Source: Marinomonas sp. CT5 (GTDB lineage: Bacteria > Pseudomonadota > Gammaproteobacteria > Pseudomonadales > Marinomonadaceae). From it: 64,000 nt of DNA. Shown one piece after another: positions 8,100 through 17,686 of the stretch (its first letter is position 1; every line of letters begins with the position of its first letter). The position numbers and the translations under genes are program-made. The stretch is taken from positions 4,296,999 to 4,360,998 of the forward strand of contig NZ_CP025572.1 of assembly GCF_018336975.1 (NCBI RefSeq), read 5' to 3'. The notes under the pieces are model-generated. The model was given only the letters and a program-made list of their open reading frames with translations. It had not been told where the DNA came from and did no database searches.

Positions 8100-9677
8100 C
8101 TACTCCCACTCGATAGTAGCAGGTGGCTTAGAGGATACGTCGTAGGTCACGCGGGAGATGTGTTCAATTTCGTTGATGATACGACCAGACACTTTCTCTA
8201 GCAGTTCGTACGGTAGGTGCGCCCAACGTGCTGTCATGAAGTCGATGGTTTCAACGGCACGAAGTGCTACCACGTATTCGTAACGGCGGCCGTCGCCTAC
8301 TACGCCAACAGATTTAACTGGAAGGAATACCGCGAAGGCTTGGCTTGTTTTCTCGTACCAGCCAGCGTTGCGTAGCTCTTCGATGAAGATAGCATCGGCA
8401 CGACGTAGGATGTCAGCGTATTCTTTCTTCACTTCGCCAAGGATACGAACACCTAGACCTGGCCCTGGGAAAGGATGACGGTAAACCATGTCATACGGTA
8501 GGCCTAGTTCAAGACCCAGCTTACGCACTTCGTCTTTGAACAGTTCACGCAAAGGCTCAACCAGTTTGAATTGCATGTCTTCTGGCAGACCACCTACGTT
8601 GTGGTGAGATTTGATAACGTGTGCTTTGCCTGTTTTAGACGCAGCAGATTCAATCACGTCTGGGTAAATAGTACCTTGTGCAAGGAACTCTACATCCGTC
8701 AGTTTGGTCGCTTCTGTGTCGAATACGTCGATAAAGGTGTTACCAATGATCTTACGTTTTTTCTCTGGATCCGCTTCGTTTGCTAGTTTGCCAAGGAACA
8801 AGTCTTCCGCATCAACACGAATCACTTTTACACCCATGTTGTCGGCAAACATTTTCATGACTTGATCGCCTTCATGTAGACGAAGCAAGCCGTTGTCGAC
8901 AAAGACACACGTCAATTGATCGCCAATCGCTTTATGAAGCAATGCCGCCACAACAGAAGAGTCCACGCCACCAGAAAGGGCTAGAAGAACTTTTTTGTCG
9001 CCAACTTGTTCTTGCATACGCTCAATCGCATCTTGTGCAATGTTGGCAGGCGTCCACAAAGTATCACAACCACAAATATCGACGATGAAACGCGATAGGA
9101 TGCGGCCACCTTGTAGGGTGTGAGTGACTTCTGGGTGGAATTGTACACCGTAGAATTTCTTCGCTTCGTTGGCCATAGCCGCAATTGGGCAGCTGTCGGT
9201 TGATGCCATCAAAGTAAAGTCTTCTGGCATTTCAATCACTTTATCGCCATGGCTCATCCATACATCAAGCAAGGCAACACCATTGTTAGCAATGTGATCT
9301 TGAATCTCATCAAACAACGCAGGCCCTTCGTGCTTACGAATTTGCGCGTAACCAAACTCACGAATTTCAGAACCTTGAACTTTACCGCCCAATTGCTCTG
9401 CCATGGTTTGCATGCCGTAGCAAATACCAAATACCGGCACACCCAATGTGAATACAGCTTCTGGAGCACGAGGAGAACCTGGCTCAGGAACGGATTCAGG
9501 GCCACCCGCTAAGATGATGCCTTTTGGATCGAAGTCGATAACTTCTTGATCTTCCATATCAAAAGCACGAACTTCACAGTAAACACCGATTTCACGAACA
9601 CGACGCGCAATGAGCTGAGTGTACTGAGAACCGAAATCAAGAATAAGAATTTTATGAGCGTGGATATCTTGCGACAT
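8100..9677 (-). CDS. guaA: GMP synthase (glutamine-hydrolysing)
   Basis: This 525-residue enzyme makes GMP from XMP, ATP and glutamine. The class I glutamine amidotransferase domain (residues 1-200) has the GICYGMQ nucleophile Cys86 and the H180/E182 pair (FHPEVTH). The ATP-pyrophosphatase domain has the SGGVDSS loop at 234-240. The C-terminal dimerisation domain ends with KPPATIEWE, the conserved tail. Length equals the E. coli enzyme. It lies 130 bases after guaB on the same strand, forming the usual guaBA unit with a hairpin between. Confidence 0.98.
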   Translation of the reverse strand: MSQDIHAHKILILDFGSQYTQLIARRVREIGVYCEVRAFDMEDQEVIDFDPKGIILAGGPESVPEPGSPRAPEAVFTLGVPVFGICYGMQTMAEQLGGKVQGSEIREFGYAQIRKHEGPALFDEIQDHIANNGVALLDVWMSHGDKVIEMPEDFTLMASTDSCPIAAMANEAKKFYGVQFHPEVTHTLQGGRILSRFIVDICGCDTLWTPANIAQDAIERMQEQVGDKKVLLALSGGVDSSVVAALLHKAIGDQLTCVFVDNGLLRLHEGDQVMKMFADNMGVKVIRVDAEDLFLGKLANEADPEKKRKIIGNTFIDVFDTEATKLTDVEFLAQGTIYPDVIESAASKTGKAHVIKSHHNVGGLPEDMQFKLVEPLRELFKDEVRKLGLELGLPYDMVYRHPFPGPGLGVRILGEVKKEYADILRRADAIFIEELRNAGWYEKTSQAFAVFLPVKSVGVVGDGRRYEYVVALRAVETIDFMTARWAHLPYELLEKVSGRIINEIEHISRVTYDVSSKPPATIEWE

Positions 9678-9760
9678 TATTAGCCATTCCTTTCACTCTA
9701 CTCAAAGAAACCAATCTTTTTTGTAGAAGCAATCAATAAATAGTAAGAGCAATAAATAAA

Positions 9761-9785
9761 GATGGGGCGTGTTGTACGCCCCATC
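9761..9785 (-). terminator. Hairpin between guaB and guaA
   Basis: GATGGGGCGT (9761-9770), loop GTTGT, and ACGCCCCATC (9776-9785) form a perfect 10-bp stem just after the guaB stop. On the minus strand it is followed by TTTATTTATT, a weak T-tract. It probably acts as a partial terminator or mRNA-stability stem setting the guaB:guaA ratio. Confidence 0.7.
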
Positions 9786-9807
9786 TCAGTGTCAAATTAT
9801 CTCGCGA

Positions 9808-11274
9808 TTAACCCACGTGATAATTTGGCGCTTCTTTGGTAATCGTCACATCATGAACATGACTCTCACGCATACCAGCGCCCGTAATTTTAGAGAACTG
9901 AGTCTTGGTACGCATTGTTTCAATATCAGCCGAGCCAGTATAACCCATGGAAGAGCGAACCCCCCCCATAAGCTGATGAACAACTGCCACCATTGGGCCT
10001 TTAGACGGTACACGGCCTTCAATGCCTTCTGGAACCAATTTTTCAACGCTGCTTGAATCTTGGAAATAACGGTCACTAGAGCCTTGCGCTTGAGACATTG
10101 CACCCAATGAACCCATACCACGGTAGGCTTTATAAGCACGACCTTGAAACAAGACAACCTCGCCTGGTGCTTCATCAGTACCAGCAAGCAGACCACCAAC
10201 CATAATGACACTCGCGCCAGCCGCAATGGCTTTTGCAATGTCACCAGAAAAGCGAACGCCACCATCAGCGATAACCGGAATGCCACGAGGATTCATCACC
10301 TCAGCCACATTCGCCACCGCACTGATTTGTGGAACACCCACACCCGCAACGATACGAGTAGTACAAATAGAACCTGGGCCAATACCGACTTTCACGCCAT
10401 CAGCGCCCGCATCTGCTAGAGCAATCGCGGCTTCGGCGGTTGCAATATTACCACCAACCACTTGAATATGAGGGAAGTTTTCTTTTACCCAACGAACGCG
10501 ATCGATTACGCCTTTAGAATGACCGTGTGCCGTATCAACAACGATGATATCCACACCCGCATCAGACAACGCTTTCACACGTTCTTCTGTATCGGCCCCC
10601 GTACCAACGGCGGCACCAACGCGCAAACGACCTTGGTCGTCTTTACAAGCATTTGGGAAAGTGGTGGCTTTATTAAAGTCGGTTACGGTAACCATGCCAC
10701 GCAATTCAAACTGCTCATTAACAATCAACACTTTTTCAATGCGATTTTCATGAAGCAATTTGCGAATAGAACCAGATGAAGCACCTTCAAGTGCCGTCAC
10801 AAGACGATCTTTTGGTGTCATAATGTCAGAGACTTTTTTGTCAAAGTCTTTCACAAAGCGCACATCACGACTTGTCACGATACCAACCAAGTCAGAACCC
10901 TTAACAACAGGTACACTTGAGATACTGTTCGCCGCCGTCAAATCCATAAGCTCTTGAACACTGGCTTCAGGATTGATGGTAACGAGATCGCGAACGATGC
11001 CACTTTCGAATTTTTTCACACGACGCACTTCACGCGCTTGCTCTTCAATGGTCAAGTTTTTGTGCACAATGCCAATGCCACCTTCTTGAGCCAGAGCAAT
11101 CGCCATACGATGTTCCGTAACGGTATCCATCGCTGAAGACGTAAGCGGAATATTTAATTCAATGTCTTTAGTGATTTTCGTTTTGAGGCTAACATCCTTA
11201 GGAAGAACTTCGGAATAGCCGGGGACAAGCAATACGTCGTCAAACGTTAAAGCTTCTTGCATAATTCGTAACAT
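9808..11274 (-). CDS. guaB: Inosine-5'-monophosphate dehydrogenase
   Basis: This 488-residue enzyme oxidises IMP to XMP with NAD, the committed step to GMP. The N-terminus [20 protein letters not shown] matches the family start. Two CBS domains occupy about residues 93-205, and the catalytic loop [15 protein letters not shown] has Cys304. The mobile flap motif ([10 protein letters not shown]) follows. Length matches the E. coli protein. It is the first gene of the guaBA pair and diverges from xseA across about 90 bases. Confidence 0.98.
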   Translation of the reverse strand: MLRIMQEALTFDDVLLVPGYSEVLPKDVSLKTKITKDIELNIPLTSSAMDTVTEHRMAIALAQEGGIGIVHKNLTIEEQAREVRRVKKFESGIVRDLVTINPEASVQELMDLTAANSISSVPVVKGSDLVGIVTSRDVRFVKDFDKKVSDIMTPKDRLVTALEGASSGSIRKLLHENRIEKVLIVNEQFELRGMVTVTDFNKATTFPNACKDDQGRLRVGAAVGTGADTEERVKALSDAGVDIIVVDTAHGHSKGVIDRVRWVKENFPHIQVVGGNIATAEAAIALADAGADGVKVGIGPGSICTTRIVAGVGVPQISAVANVAEVMNPRGIPVIADGGVRFSGDIAKAIAAGASVIMVGGLLAGTDEAPGEVVLFQGRAYKAYRGMGSLGAMSQAQGSSDRYFQDSSSVEKLVPEGIEGRVPSKGPMVAVVHQLMGGVRSSMGYTGSADIETMRTKTQFSKITGAGMRESHVHDVTITKEAPNYHVG

Positions 11275-11367
11275 AATGGGGAGTTTCCAATGCCAACAAG
11301 GGTGTTAAGATGGCAAGTAATTCTACTCCAATAGTTGCATTCGGTAAATCAAAACCACGAGAGATTG

Positions 11368-12723
11368 ATGAAAAAATTTACAGCTCCTACAACGCAAGAA
11401 ACCGCCTTCACCGTCTCACAACTAAATAGACAAATACAACAACTACTTGAAGCCAGCTTACCGTGGATCTTAGTGGAAGGGGAAATATCCAATCTCGCCA
11501 AACCAGGCTCAGGACACTGGTACTTTTCTTTAAAAGATGATCGAGCCCAAATACGCTGCGCTATGTTCAAAGGCAAAAATGCCGCTGTACGTTTTAAACC
11601 TAAAGATGGCGACATGGTTCGGCTGCGTGCTCGAGTGACGTTTTATGGCCCAAGAGGCGACTGCCAACTTAGCGTGGAAAGTATGGAATCCGCTGGCGAA
11701 GGCGCACTACAACAGGCATTTGAACGCCTAAAGAACAGTTTGCAAGCGGAAGGTCTGTTCGCACCGGAACACAAAAAACCATTGCCAACCAAACCAGAGC
11801 GGGTTGCCATTATCACCTCTCCCATCGGTGCAGCAGTACGAGATATGGTCATTGCTTTCCGTCGCCGCTTTCCGTTGACCGAACTGACTATTCTGCCGTC
11901 TTTAGTACAAGGCCAAGACGCTGCCAAAAACATTCTAAGACAATTACAACGAGCCGACGGCAGCGGACATTTTGACGCCATCATCCTTGGTCGCGGCGGC
12001 GGTTCATTGGAAGATTTATGGAGTTTTAACGACGAAACTTTGGCCCGAGCGATCTTTTCTGCCCAAACGCCTATTGTTTCTGCCGTTGGCCATGAAACCG
12101 ATTTTACCATTGCCGACTTTGTGGCCGACGTGCGCGCCGCCACACCAACGGCTGCCGCAGAGCTTTTGAGCCCAGATCGCAATCATCTAATTCGGCAAAT
12201 TGAGCAACAAGAAAAACAACTGGTTCGACGTATGTCACGCATCCTCGAACAATGTCAGCAACAGCTCGACTTTACCACCAAGCGCATTCGTCACCCCAAA
12301 GAGCGTATTGAACAACAGCAAAACCAACTTGAGCAATTGAAACGTCGCTTGCAACAAAGCATGCAGCGCAAGATGCTGGAGCAACACACTCAAACCACCA
12401 ACTTGACTCATCGGCTTGTAAAAAATAGCCCTAACCGCCGAATTGATCAGGATAGACAAAAACTAAAAGACATGGATGCCCGACTTGCTCGTGCACTGAG
12501 TCACACACTGGCCAATAAACAAACGGCTTTTGCTCGTATCCTTGATAAGCTCAATCTCGTCAGCCCTCTTAATACGCTCGCCAGAGGCTACGCCATTGCC
12601 TCGAAAGACGATCAAATCATTCGCTCAATCAATGAAACAAAAAAAGGCGATGCGATTTCGGTGAGAGTTCAGGATGGCGAGATACATTGCACGGTGAATG
12701 AGAGTAACGCTCTTTCTAAGTAA
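11368..12723 (+). CDS. xseA: Exodeoxyribonuclease VII large subunit
   Basis: This 451-residue protein has the N-terminal OB-fold (about 10-105; WILVEGEISNLAKPGSGHWYF), the XseA catalytic core with GRGGGSLEDLWSFND and SAVGHETDFTIADFVAD, and a long Gln-rich coiled coil. With XseB it degrades single-stranded DNA. No xseB is in this window. The start is ATG 11368 with GAGAG upstream; a TTG 33 bases earlier extends the frame without support. Its divergent position next to guaB is common in gammaproteobacteria. Confidence 0.96.
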   Translation: MKKFTAPTTQETAFTVSQLNRQIQQLLEASLPWILVEGEISNLAKPGSGHWYFSLKDDRAQIRCAMFKGKNAAVRFKPKDGDMVRLRARVTFYGPRGDCQLSVESMESAGEGALQQAFERLKNSLQAEGLFAPEHKKPLPTKPERVAIITSPIGAAVRDMVIAFRRRFPLTELTILPSLVQGQDAAKNILRQLQRADGSGHFDAIILGRGGGSLEDLWSFNDETLARAIFSAQTPIVSAVGHETDFTIADFVADVRAATPTAAAELLSPDRNHLIRQIEQQEKQLVRRMSRILEQCQQQLDFTTKRIRHPKERIEQQQNQLEQLKRRLQQSMQRKMLEQHTQTTNLTHRLVKNSPNRRIDQDRQKLKDMDARLARALSHTLANKQTAFARILDKLNLVSPLNTLARGYAIASKDDQIIRSINETKKGDAISVRVQDGEIHCTVNESNALSK

Positions 12724-12868
12724 ACGCATAATCACGCACCAAAATGATCAAACCTCTTTTCTAAAAAAGGCAAAGATGTCTTAATAAATGAACAATTGTG
12801 CAAAACCTAATGACTCCATAGTATCTTCCATTGAAATAATTATTAAATAAACTGTGGAGTCCCCTTCA

Positions 12869-14158
12869 ATGTCAGACACTGTTTCAGGCAACTTAGCTGC
12901 CACTGACCAAACAAAAGACAGAAAGCTTTTAAAGCTTATCGTTGCCTCTTCTATTGGCAATGCCCTAGAGTGGTTCGACCTCATTGCCTATGCATTTTTT
13001 GCGCGCACCATTTCAAAGCTCTTCTTCCCAACGGATGACGAAACCTTATCTTTAATGTTGGCTCTGTTCGCTTTTGCCATGTCTTATTTAATTCGACCTT
13101 TGGGCGCAATAGTGATTGGCAGCTATGCCGATAAAGTAGGCCGGAAAGCGGCAATGCTATTAACCATTTGGTTAATGATGGCTGGCACTTTCTTAATCGC
13201 AATCATGCCAACTTATGACACGATTGGTTTACTGGCACCGCTTGGCATTTTATTAGCACGCTTGCTACAAGGCTTTTCTGCTGGCGGTGAGTTTGGCAGC
13301 GCCACAGCCATGTTGGTTGAGCACTATCCAGAACGCAAAGGCTTTATTTCTAGCTTCATGTTTGCCAGTCAAGGCGTCAGTGGATTGTTAGGTGCTGGTT
13401 TTGGCTTAGTGCTGACCGCCACATTGACTACAGATCAACTGGAGAGCTGGGGGTGGAGAATCCCTTTTATTTTCGGTCTGTTGATCGGCCCGATTGGCCT
13501 TTATATTCGCCGCCATATTGAAGAAGCGGGAGAGTTCAAAGAAGCGGAACACGCTAAGGTGCCGTTATTTGAGCTATTTAAAGACAATAAGGGAGCGATT
13601 TTATGCAATATTGGCGCAATGATACTGTCGACCTCTGTGACTTACTCCATTATTTTTATGCCGACCTATGCCACCAAGTATTTAGGTCTAAGTAGCTCTA
13701 TTGGTTACGGTGGAACCCTCATCAGCTACACCGTTCTGACATTGCTTACTCCTTTCATCGGCATTCTGTCTGATCGGATGGGCCGAACTCGACTCATGAC
13801 AATCGCCGGTCTGTTGTTCTTCTTTACGGTCTATCCTGCGTTTTTATTGCTGTCTCATAATGCGACCTTGCTCATGCTGGCCTCGGTTTTATTCTGGCTA
13901 AGCATCCTGAAAGCCATGTATTTCGGTGGCTTACCAGCATTGATGTCAGAACTGTTCCCAACCAAAGTACGGGCCACAGGCATGGCGTTAAGCTATAACG
14001 TTAGCACGACTCTATTCGGTAGTTTCACGCCTTTCTTATTAGTTTGGGTGATCAGTGCCACCGACGATTTATTGGCTCCAAGTTACTACTTGCTATTTAC
14101 CTGTGTCGTGAGCTTATTAACGCTAATCGTTATTCGCAAACGCTTCCACATAGCCTAA
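12869..14158 (+). CDS. MHS-family MFS transporter (metabolite:H+ symporter)
   Basis: This 429-residue protein has about 12 membrane segments. SSIGNALEWFDLIAYAFFA, RPLGAIVIGSYADKVGRKAAM and RLLQGFSAGGEFG are classic for the MHS group (ProP, citrate and dicarboxylate importers). The start is ATG 12869 with GGAG at 12856-12859; the in-frame GTG 12854 overlaps that site. It appears monocistronic, with a terminator just behind it. An organic acid or betaine is the likely cargo, but the exact substrate is unknown. Confidence 0.9.
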   Translation: MSDTVSGNLAATDQTKDRKLLKLIVASSIGNALEWFDLIAYAFFARTISKLFFPTDDETLSLMLALFAFAMSYLIRPLGAIVIGSYADKVGRKAAMLLTIWLMMAGTFLIAIMPTYDTIGLLAPLGILLARLLQGFSAGGEFGSATAMLVEHYPERKGFISSFMFASQGVSGLLGAGFGLVLTATLTTDQLESWGWRIPFIFGLLIGPIGLYIRRHIEEAGEFKEAEHAKVPLFELFKDNKGAILCNIGAMILSTSVTYSIIFMPTYATKYLGLSSSIGYGGTLISYTVLTLLTPFIGILSDRMGRTRLMTIAGLLFFFTVYPAFLLLSHNATLLMLASVLFWLSILKAMYFGGLPALMSELFPTKVRATGMALSYNVSTTLFGSFTPFLLVWVISATDDLLAPSYYLLFTCVVSLLTLIVIRKRFHIA

Positions 14159-14175
14159 AGTTTTATTCCATACTC

Positions 14176-14201
14176 AAAGCCGTGCCAGACACGGCTTTTT
14201 T
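14176..14201 (+). terminator. Terminator after the MHS transporter gene
   Basis: AAAGCCGTG (14176-14184), loop CCAGA, and CACGGCTTT (14190-14198) form a perfect 9-bp stem ending in a T-run, 17 bases after the stop codon. Confidence 0.88.
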
Positions 14202-14314
14202 ATGCCTAGAAGACCATCTTAAATCGGCTTGTATCTAAACTAACACCCCGACACTCTGAATCACCAAGTAGTCTTAATGGATACTTTTAATCGGACTATG
14301 CACTGAATTACTAT

Positions 14315-14346
14315 AAAAAATCCCCAGCAGGACGAACCTACTGAGG
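14315..14346 (-). terminator. Terminator of the peptidase-TauE operon
   Basis: On the minus strand CCTCAGTAGG, loop TTCGT and CCTGCTGGGG (plus 14322-14346) form a 10-bp stem with G-T pairs, followed by ATTTTTT. A second stem (TAAAGTG/CACTTTA, about 14353-14383) precedes it. Both are downstream of the TauE gene stop. Confidence 0.75.
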
Positions 14347-14419
14347 AAAAACTAAAGTGCGCCTGGGAGGACAAACACTTTAGGGGACTAACACGCTGAC
14401 AGAAGAATCTGCACTTTAC

Positions 14420-15202
14420 TTACAATAAAAAATTTATACCGACTAAAGCCAGCAACAAAGCAAACAAACGCTTTAGCAACACAGGGTTAAGTTGATGGGC
14501 AAGCTTGGCGCCTAGGCGCGCGAAAAAGAAGCTGGTCAAGGCGATCCCCACCAACGCAGGCAAATAAACGAATCCAATACTGTATTCTGGTAAATTATCT
14601 TGCTTCCAGCCCATAGAAATAAAAGATAGGGCACCTGATAACGCAATTGGCAGCCCACATGCCGCCGAAGTGGCAACGGCTTTTTTCATCTCCACACCTT
14701 TCCAAGTTAAGAAAGGCACCATGAGAGAACCGCCGCCAATACCAAAAATAGCCGAAGCCCAACCAATGATACCGCCCGAGAACATCATTACCGGCCTAGA
14801 CAAATTGTTCGATTGACTCGAAGGTCGCCAGCCAGACGCCATTTGCAACGACATAACCAGCGCAAATACGCCAATAATTTTCTGTAAATTATCACCTGGA
14901 ATATATGCCGCAGAAATGCCACCGAAAGCACTACCAAACAAAATTCCTACACCAAGCCAGATCACCATAGACCACAATACAGCTTGTTTCTTATTGTGTG
15001 CTAAGACAGAGTTAATGGAGGTAAAGAAGATGGCGGCCAGTGATGTCCCCACCGCTAAGTGTGTTAGCACCTCGCCATCCACACCTTGAGCGGTAAAACT
15101 AAATACCAGCACAGGCACGATAATCAACCCACCGCCAATACCAAATAATCCAGCTAGAACGCCTGAACAGGCCCCTAGCAATAAATACATTAAAAAATCC
15201 AT
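14420..15202 (-). CDS. TauE/SafE-family membrane exporter
   Basis: This 260-residue protein has about eight hydrophobic segments in two repeats, each with the family glycine block (LAGLFGIGGGLIIVP at about 16-30 and IFGIGGGSLMVP at about 152-163). TauE/SafE proteins move sulfite, sulfoacetate or related organic anions. It starts nine bases after the M20 peptidase stop, so the two are co-transcribed. Pairing with a peptidase suggests export of a product of hydrolysis, but this is inference. Confidence 0.85.
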   Translation of the reverse strand: MDFLMYLLLGACSGVLAGLFGIGGGLIIVPVLVFSFTAQGVDGEVLTHLAVGTSLAAIFFTSINSVLAHNKKQAVLWSMVIWLGVGILFGSAFGGISAAYIPGDNLQKIIGVFALVMSLQMASGWRPSSQSNNLSRPVMMFSGGIIGWASAIFGIGGGSLMVPFLTWKGVEMKKAVATSAACGLPIALSGALSFISMGWKQDNLPEYSIGFVYLPALVGIALTSFFFARLGAKLAHQLNPVLLKRLFALLLALVGINFLL

Positions 15203-15211
15203 CTGTTTTCT

Positions 15212-16615
15212 CTATTTTGAAACTACTTGAAAATCAGCTAAGTCCCAAAAAACGCCCGCTGCCGCAGCCAAACCTTGCTCAGCCACACTGACAAGCAAAT
15301 GTTCATCTGGAGCATGTTGTTTACAAGAAGGATATGAATGCGGCATCCAAACCGTAGGCAAACCAAGCACATCAGCAAAACAATGATTTGGTATGGTTCC
15401 TCCTAAGTTCGGTAGTACGGTAGTCTCTTGTCCTAACGAAGCATTCATTGATGACTGAACAAAGCTTACCCACGGGTGATTAGGATCAAGACGCGTTGCA
15501 CTGTACCCGCCCTCAACAATCACTTCGATATCAGCAAAACCTTTTTCTTTCAAATACGCAGACAGATTTTCGACTATATTGTGATCCGTACCCGGTACAG
15601 TACGAAGATGACATACCGCTTCAGCAAGATCAGGAATCGCGCCAATCGGTTTGTTAACATCACCCGCACCTAACGCAATGACTTCAAGAGTGTTACAACC
15701 AAACAAACGTTCTCCCAGAGACAGTTGTGGCTCCCCCCAATTGTCATTTAGTTCAGGATCACCTGCATACCCGCCAACCGGTAAAGCTCGCATCATGTCA
15801 GCGGTAAGCCCTTCTGGAAAAGGTGCTCGCAAACAATCAGGAATAACCTTACCTTGCGGCGAAACCAGTGTCGCTAAAGCATGTTGTAGTCGAATAGCCG
15901 TATTGGTAATAATACCGCCCCAGTTCCCAGAATGACGCGCACCATTTTCCGTTTTACAACGCAAACGAAACTGCCAAACACCACGAGAGCCTAAAAAGAT
16001 AGTTGGTGTTTTAGCATTTAAGCGCGGCCCATCGGACGCTAAAAATAAGTCTGCACTCAATGCTTCTTTATGCAATTGACAGAATTGTTCAAGACCTTTT
16101 GAACCTACTTCCTCACTCATTTCGAACAAGACTTTTAGGTTGTATCCCAACTTGCCTTTTCGAACCTTTAACACCGCTTCCAAAGCCATCAGATTGATGG
16201 TGTGCTGACCTTTATTGTCTGCTGTACCACGTCCAAATAGTTGATCACCGTGCTGAGTCAGCTGCCATGGGTGCGTCCCTGTTTGCCAACGTTCAGCCTG
16301 CCCATTGGTTACATCACCATGCCCGTAAGTAAGTAAGGTTGGTAAGCTCGGGTCTTCTATTCTAGTACCAATCAATAACGGCGGGCAGCCAGCAATAGGA
16401 TTGTCGAATATGTCACAGTGAAAACCCAACATTTCTAGGTATGGGAGAATCTCTTCACTTAGATAACGAGCCAGCTCAGGTAAGGCATCCGGATTTTGAC
16501 TTTCTGATTGATAAGCGACACGACGTTGTAATGTCTCAAAAAATTGCCCATCTGCTATATTTTGGACAGCATAATCCAAAGCCAACTGACGCCCTTGTGA
16601 GGATGAATCTGGCAT
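15212..16615 (-). CDS. M20-family metallopeptidase (dipeptidase/deacylase)
   Basis: This 467-residue enzyme carries the M20 metal site in order: YGHGDV (His and Asp), GRGTADNKG (bridging Asp), EMSEEVGS (catalytic Glu plus ligand), ASDGP and a late PHSYPSCKQH. The 467-residue length fits the dipeptidase/CNDP-like branch rather than short deacetylases. It probably hydrolyses a dipeptide or N-acyl amino acid in the cytoplasm; no signal peptide is visible. The start ATG follows AGGAGATAAA. It is the first gene of a two-gene unit with the TauE exporter, divergent from a LysR gene. Confidence 0.88.
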   Translation of the reverse strand: MPDSSSQGRQLALDYAVQNIADGQFFETLQRRVAYQSESQNPDALPELARYLSEEILPYLEMLGFHCDIFDNPIAGCPPLLIGTRIEDPSLPTLLTYGHGDVTNGQAERWQTGTHPWQLTQHGDQLFGRGTADNKGQHTINLMALEAVLKVRKGKLGYNLKVLFEMSEEVGSKGLEQFCQLHKEALSADLFLASDGPRLNAKTPTIFLGSRGVWQFRLRCKTENGARHSGNWGGIITNTAIRLQHALATLVSPQGKVIPDCLRAPFPEGLTADMMRALPVGGYAGDPELNDNWGEPQLSLGERLFGCNTLEVIALGAGDVNKPIGAIPDLAEAVCHLRTVPGTDHNIVENLSAYLKEKGFADIEVIVEGGYSATRLDPNHPWVSFVQSSMNASLGQETTVLPNLGGTIPNHCFADVLGLPTVWMPHSYPSCKQHAPDEHLLVSVAEQGLAAAAGVFWDLADFQVVSK

Positions 16616-16640
16616 TTTATCTCCTAAGAAGTCGATTTTT

Positions 16641-16682
16641 AATTGTGGTTTAGCTTAAGATGACCACTGGTTTATCACAATT
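16641..16682. promoter_or_regulatory. Candidate LysR operator between divergent genes
   Basis: AATTGTG (16641-16647) and CACAATT (16676-16682) are exact inverted repeats about 28 bases apart. Inside is a second dyad GTGGT/ACCAC and a repeated TGGTTTA word. The placement between a LysR gene and the divergent peptidase operon is where LysR-type recognition and activation sites normally lie. Assignment is by position and symmetry only. Confidence 0.45.
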
Positions 16683-16721
16683 ATCATTTCTGTAACCAAG
16701 AGTTCGATTTAATAGAAAGCC

Positions 16722-17621
16722 ATGCATGAGATTCCACTTAAATATTTCCATTCGGTTGCCAAAACAGGCTCCCTTTCTGCCGCCTCGGAAGAGCTGCATG
16801 TGGCAGTATCTGCCATCAGCCGTCAAATCACACAACTGGAAGAACGGCTGCAACTGACACTGTTTGAGCGCAAAGCACGAGGGATGACACTCACACCTGC
16901 AGGCGAAGTGCTGTACACCTACTCACTACGCAACGTCTTAGAATTTAAAAATGTTGTCTCAGAAATGCGTGGGCTCAGTAACATCCAACAACAGTCTGTT
17001 GTCATTGCTTGTCCAGAGGGGATGGCTTGGGACTTCTTACCCAATGTCATTGCGACGTTTCGGGTTAAATACCCAGCCGCGAGGTTTTCCTTAAAAGTGG
17101 TAGAGTCTAGCCGAGCTTCACAGCTGGTCAGAGAAGGGAGTGTAGACGCAGCTTTCACCTTTAACTTGCAACCAGAGCAAGGAGTCGAGGTCTCCATGCA
17201 AGTCCCCTCTCCCATCATTGCCATGCTATCTAAACATCACCCTCTTGCTCATCAAAAATCGATTAGCGTCAAAGACTTAGTCGATTACCCTATTGCAACA
17301 TCAGGCGCAGGTACAACAGTTGGCTATTTATTTGATATCGCCTGCCATGTGGAAGGAGTACAGATTATTCCAGCCTTATCGAGCGAATCGGTTGGCTCCA
17401 TCTATACCTTTGCCAGCGAAAGTGAAAATGCCATTGCTTTATGTGGAGAATTAACGGTAGCGCGACGAGCCAAGCAAGACGGACTGGTCATCAGACCAAT
17501 GCGCGAGCCTTCTTTAGCCCAGCGTAGCTTGCAAGTGCAAGTTATGTCAGGAAGGCAGTTACCAGCTATCGTACAATACTTTCTCACTCACCTAACCGAG
17601 TCACTTAAAAAAGCCAGTTAA
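16722..17621 (+). CDS. LysR-family regulator of the M20/TauE operon
   Basis: This 299-residue protein has the LysR helix-turn-helix at residues 1-60 (KTGSLSAASEELHVAVSAISRQI) and a substrate-binding domain. QLTLFERKARGMTLTPAG resembles regulators of the CynR/Cbl-like branch. It is transcribed away from the M20 peptidase gene across 106 bases containing an inverted repeat, the usual arrangement for direct control of the divergent operon. The ligand is unknown. Confidence 0.88.
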   Translation: MHEIPLKYFHSVAKTGSLSAASEELHVAVSAISRQITQLEERLQLTLFERKARGMTLTPAGEVLYTYSLRNVLEFKNVVSEMRGLSNIQQQSVVIACPEGMAWDFLPNVIATFRVKYPAARFSLKVVESSRASQLVREGSVDAAFTFNLQPEQGVEVSMQVPSPIIAMLSKHHPLAHQKSISVKDLVDYPIATSGAGTTVGYLFDIACHVEGVQIIPALSSESVGSIYTFASESENAIALCGELTVARRAKQDGLVIRPMREPSLAQRSLQVQVMSGRQLPAIVQYFLTHLTESLKKAS

Positions 17622-17643
17622 CCCGATACTAAAATCAGTCAAA

Positions 17644-17669
17644 ACCGAGCCTAACTTTCTAGGCTCGGT
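17644..17669 (-). terminator. Terminator between convergent LysR and chemoreceptor genes
   Basis: ACCGAGCCTA (17644-17653), loop ACTTTC, and TAGGCTCGGT (17660-17669) form a perfect 10-bp stem. The T-tract (TTTT) is on the minus strand, so it mainly serves the chemoreceptor gene. Confidence 0.75.
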
Positions 17670-17686
17670 AAAAGTCATAATAAGCA

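Noticed and set aside
9249..11136. Several long ORFs opposite guaA and guaB
   Set aside because: They are antisense shadows of highly conserved enzymes; no binding sites or recognisable domains.
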